A stretch of 64,000 bases of DNA from an uncultured Buttiauxella sp. (lineage in GTDB: Bacteria; Pseudomonadota; Gammaproteobacteria; Enterobacterales; Enterobacteriaceae), in assembly GCA_946480445.1 (NCBI GenBank), contig CAMLJN010000003.1:1-64000 (forward strand), given 5' to 3'. The notes below the pieces were generated by a model. The model was given only the letters and a program-made list of their open reading frames with translations. It had not been told where the DNA came from and searched no databases. The position numbers were made by a program, and so were the translations under genes. Below, one piece after another: positions 62,151-64,000 of this stretch. How positions within the stretch are numbered: position 1 is the stretch's first letter; every line of letters starts with the position of its first letter.

Positions 62151-63524
62151 ATGGAAAACCAGAACAAGCTCAAGCGCGGTTTGAGCACCCGACACATTCG
62201 CTTTATGGCGTTGGGGTCGGCTATTGGTACAGGGCTGTTCTACGGCTCGGCTGACGCCATCAAAATGGCAGGGCCAAGCGTACTGCTGGCTTACATTATC
62301 GGCGGCGTGGCGGCTTATATCATCATGCGTGCGCTGGGTGAAATGTCGGTGCACAACCCCGCAGCAAGTTCATTTTCCCGTTATGCCCAGGACAACCTGG
62401 GGCCGCTGGCAGGCTACATCACCGGCTGGACCTACTGCTTTGAGATTCTGATTGTCGCCATCGCCGATGTGACCGCCTTTGGTATTTATATGGGGGTCTG
62501 GTTCCCCGCGGTGCCGCACTGGGTATGGGTACTTAGCGTGGTGCTTATCATCTGCGCCGTGAACCTGATGAGCGTGAAGGTGTTCGGTGAGCTGGAGTTC
62601 TGGTTCTCGTTCTTCAAAGTTGCCACCATTATCATCATGATTGTTGCCGGTATCGGCATTATCTTCTGGGGCATCGGTAACGGCGGACAGGCGACGGGTA
62701 TCCACAACCTGTGGAGCAACGGCGGCTTCTTCAGCAACGGCTGGCTGGGCATGGTGATGTCGCTGCAAATGGTGATGTTCGCCTACGGCGGGATTGAGAT
62801 TATCGGCATCACCGCGGGCGAGGCTAAAGACCCGCAGAAATCCATTCCGCGCGCCATTAACTCCGTTCCGCTGCGTATTCTGGTGTTCTATGTGGGCACC
62901 CTGTTTGTGATTATGTCCATCTACCCGTGGAACCAGGTGGGCACCTCCGGCAGCCCGTTTGTACTGACCTTCCAGCACATGGGGATCACCATCGCCGCGG
63001 GCATTCTGAACTTTGTGGTTATCACCGCTTCGCTATCCGCGATTAACAGCGATGTGTTCGGCGTTGGCCGTATGCTACACGGCATGGCCGAGCAGGGCAG
63101 CGCGCCTAAAGTTTTCGCTAAAACCTCACGCAACGGCATTCCTTTCGTCACCGTTCTGGTGATGAGCCTGGCGATGCTGCTGGCGGTTTATCTTAACTAC
63201 ATCATGCCGGAAAATGTTTTCCTGGTGATTGCGTCGCTGGCCACCTTTGCTACCGTTTGGGTGTGGATTATGATTCTGCTGTCGCAAATTGCCTTCCGTC
63301 GCAAGCTGTCAAAAGCAGAGGCAAAAGAGCTGAAGTTCCCGGTGCCGGGCGGCGTGGCAACCACCATCGTCGGTCTGGTGTTCCTGGTATTTATCATTGT
63401 TCTTATCGGCTGGCACCCTGAAACGCGTATTTCGCTTTATGTGGGCTGCTGCTGGATTGTGCTGCTGCTTGCGGGCTGGATCTTTAAACGCCGTCGGATG
63501 CAGGCCGTCTCACAAAATAGTTAA
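62151..63524 (+). CDS. proY: Proline-specific permease ProY
   Basis: ProY is a twelve-segment permease of the amino acid-polyamine-organocation superfamily (AAT family). The 457 residues equal the E. coli protein and start [37 protein letters not shown]. The segment [20 protein letters not shown] is conserved. Its transport role in E. coli is partly cryptic, so proline as substrate rests on the family name. Confidence 0.94.
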   Translation: MENQNKLKRGLSTRHIRFMALGSAIGTGLFYGSADAIKMAGPSVLLAYIIGGVAAYIIMRALGEMSVHNPAASSFSRYAQDNLGPLAGYITGWTYCFEILIVAIADVTAFGIYMGVWFPAVPHWVWVLSVVLIICAVNLMSVKVFGELEFWFSFFKVATIIIMIVAGIGIIFWGIGNGGQATGIHNLWSNGGFFSNGWLGMVMSLQMVMFAYGGIEIIGITAGEAKDPQKSIPRAINSVPLRILVFYVGTLFVIMSIYPWNQVGTSGSPFVLTFQHMGITIAAGILNFVVITASLSAINSDVFGVGRMLHGMAEQGSAPKVFAKTSRNGIPFVTVLVMSLAMLLAVYLNYIMPENVFLVIASLATFATVWVWIMILLSQIAFRRKLSKAEAKELKFPVPGGVATTIVGLVFLVFIIVLIGWHPETRISLYVGCCWIVLLLAGWIFKRRRMQAVSQNS

Positions 63525-63529
63525 TATGC

Positions 63530-63560
63530 AAACCCCGCCGTCCGGCGGGGTTTTGTTTTT
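63530..63560 (+). terminator. Rho-independent terminator after proY
   Basis: The stem aaccccgcc/ggcggggtt with loop gtcc is followed by a T-rich tail. Confidence 0.9.
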
Positions 63561-63679
63561 TAGCGTTAATGCCGCTCTCTCCGCCCCCGCTTTCCTCCCC
63601 CAAATTAAATAAGAATGAGGAGTGATACCGCCAAAGGCTGTGGCAAGGTGGCGTCAATTTACAGACTCGGGGACTTATT

Positions 63680-64000
63680 ATGCTGACCGCATGGCACCTT
63701 CCGGTTGCACCTTTTGTACAACCTCGCCAGGAGAAACTCTATATCACCCTTTGGCTTGCCGGAGACGAGCTGCCGGAGCGCGTGGTGTTGCGCTGTGAAA
63801 GAGATAACGAAGAGACGTCAGTCGCCATGACGCGGCAGAAAAATGCGCCTTACGAAGGCGTGGTTGCCTGGCGCGGCGCAATTGACTTGAGCTGTGGGCA
63901 GCCTCGCCGCCGCTACAGCTTTAAACTTCTGTGGCTTGACAGGCAGCGGTGGTTTACCCCGCAGGGCTTCAGTCCGATCCCTCCGGCTCGTCTGGAGCAG
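63680..64000 (+). CDS. malZ: Maltodextrin glucosidase MalZ (5' part only)
   Basis: MalZ trims glucose from the reducing end of maltodextrins in the cytoplasm. Only the first 107 codons lie in the window (of about 600). They form the N-terminal beta domain of this glycoside hydrolase family 13 enzyme: [20 protein letters not shown], then [20 protein letters not shown] and [16 protein letters not shown], matching E. coli MalZ. The catalytic barrel is beyond the window end. The start follows GGGGACTTATT. Confidence 0.94.
   Translation, partial: MLTAWHLPVAPFVQPRQEKLYITLWLAGDELPERVVLRCERDNEETSVAMTRQKNAPYEGVVAWRGAIDLSCGQPRRRYSFKLLWLDRQRWFTPQGFSPIPPARLEQ

Overview
The window is a stretch of enterobacterial chromosome. 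Almost every protein can be placed beside its Escherichia coli/Salmonella/Klebsiella counterpart at near full length. The sRNA genes gcvB and csrB and the locus ramR-romA-ramA point to the Enterobacteriaceae, probably the Enterobacter/Klebsiella/Cedecea-like part of the family; E. coli K-12 lacks ramA. I cannot name the species. I see no prophage, insertion sequence, CRISPR array, rRNA or tRNA. The window ends inside malZ.

Layout. Positions 1-37063 follow the E. coli 62-63 min region in reverse: mltA, tcdA, csdE-csdA, ygdI, gcvB/gcvA, ygdD-rlmM, xni, sdaB-sdaC, ppnN, queF, syd, csrB, yqcC-truC-yqcA, gudP-gudD, barA, rlmD, relA, mazG, pyrG-eno, queE. Lineage-specific changes are a PLP aminotransferase between xni and sdaB in place of the fuc genes, garK joined to the gud operon with gudX missing, the ramR/romA-ramA multidrug-response locus between garK and barA, no mazEF between relA and mazG, and adhP between eno and queE. 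From 37566 to the end the order is that of E. coli 8.5-9 min: yaiW, yaiY, yaiZ, ddlA, iraP, phoA-psiF, dgcC, proC, yaiI, aroL-yaiA-aroM, ppnP, rdgC, mak, sbcC-sbcD, phoB-phoR, brnQ-proY-malZ. Here sbmA and araJ are missing, an MdtG-like efflux gene sits next to iraP, and a two-gene membrane cassette sits between proC and yaiI. The junction between the two blocks (37064-37565) holds a decayed 3' end of a DHA2-family drug exporter.

How the genes work together. BarA and csrB are parts of one circuit (BarA-UvrY to CsrB to CsrA), and a UvrY-like box lies upstream of csrB. PhoR-PhoB would act on the PHO boxes in front of phoB and phoA. GudP, GudD and GarK cover uptake and the first and last steps of D-glucarate catabolism. 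CsdA-CsdE feed sulfur to TcdA. QueE and QueF are two steps of queuosine synthesis. RelA, MazG, PpnN and PpnP concern (p)ppGpp and nucleotide pools. SdaC-SdaB import and deaminate serine. SbcC-SbcD process DNA ends.

I found no clearly new system. The least explained items are the proC-yaiI membrane pair, the hairpin-rich ppnN-sdaC gap, a 20-base palindrome shared by two unrelated gaps, and the rearrangement scar at 37 kb. Statements about absent genes compare with remembered E. coli gene order, not with a search.
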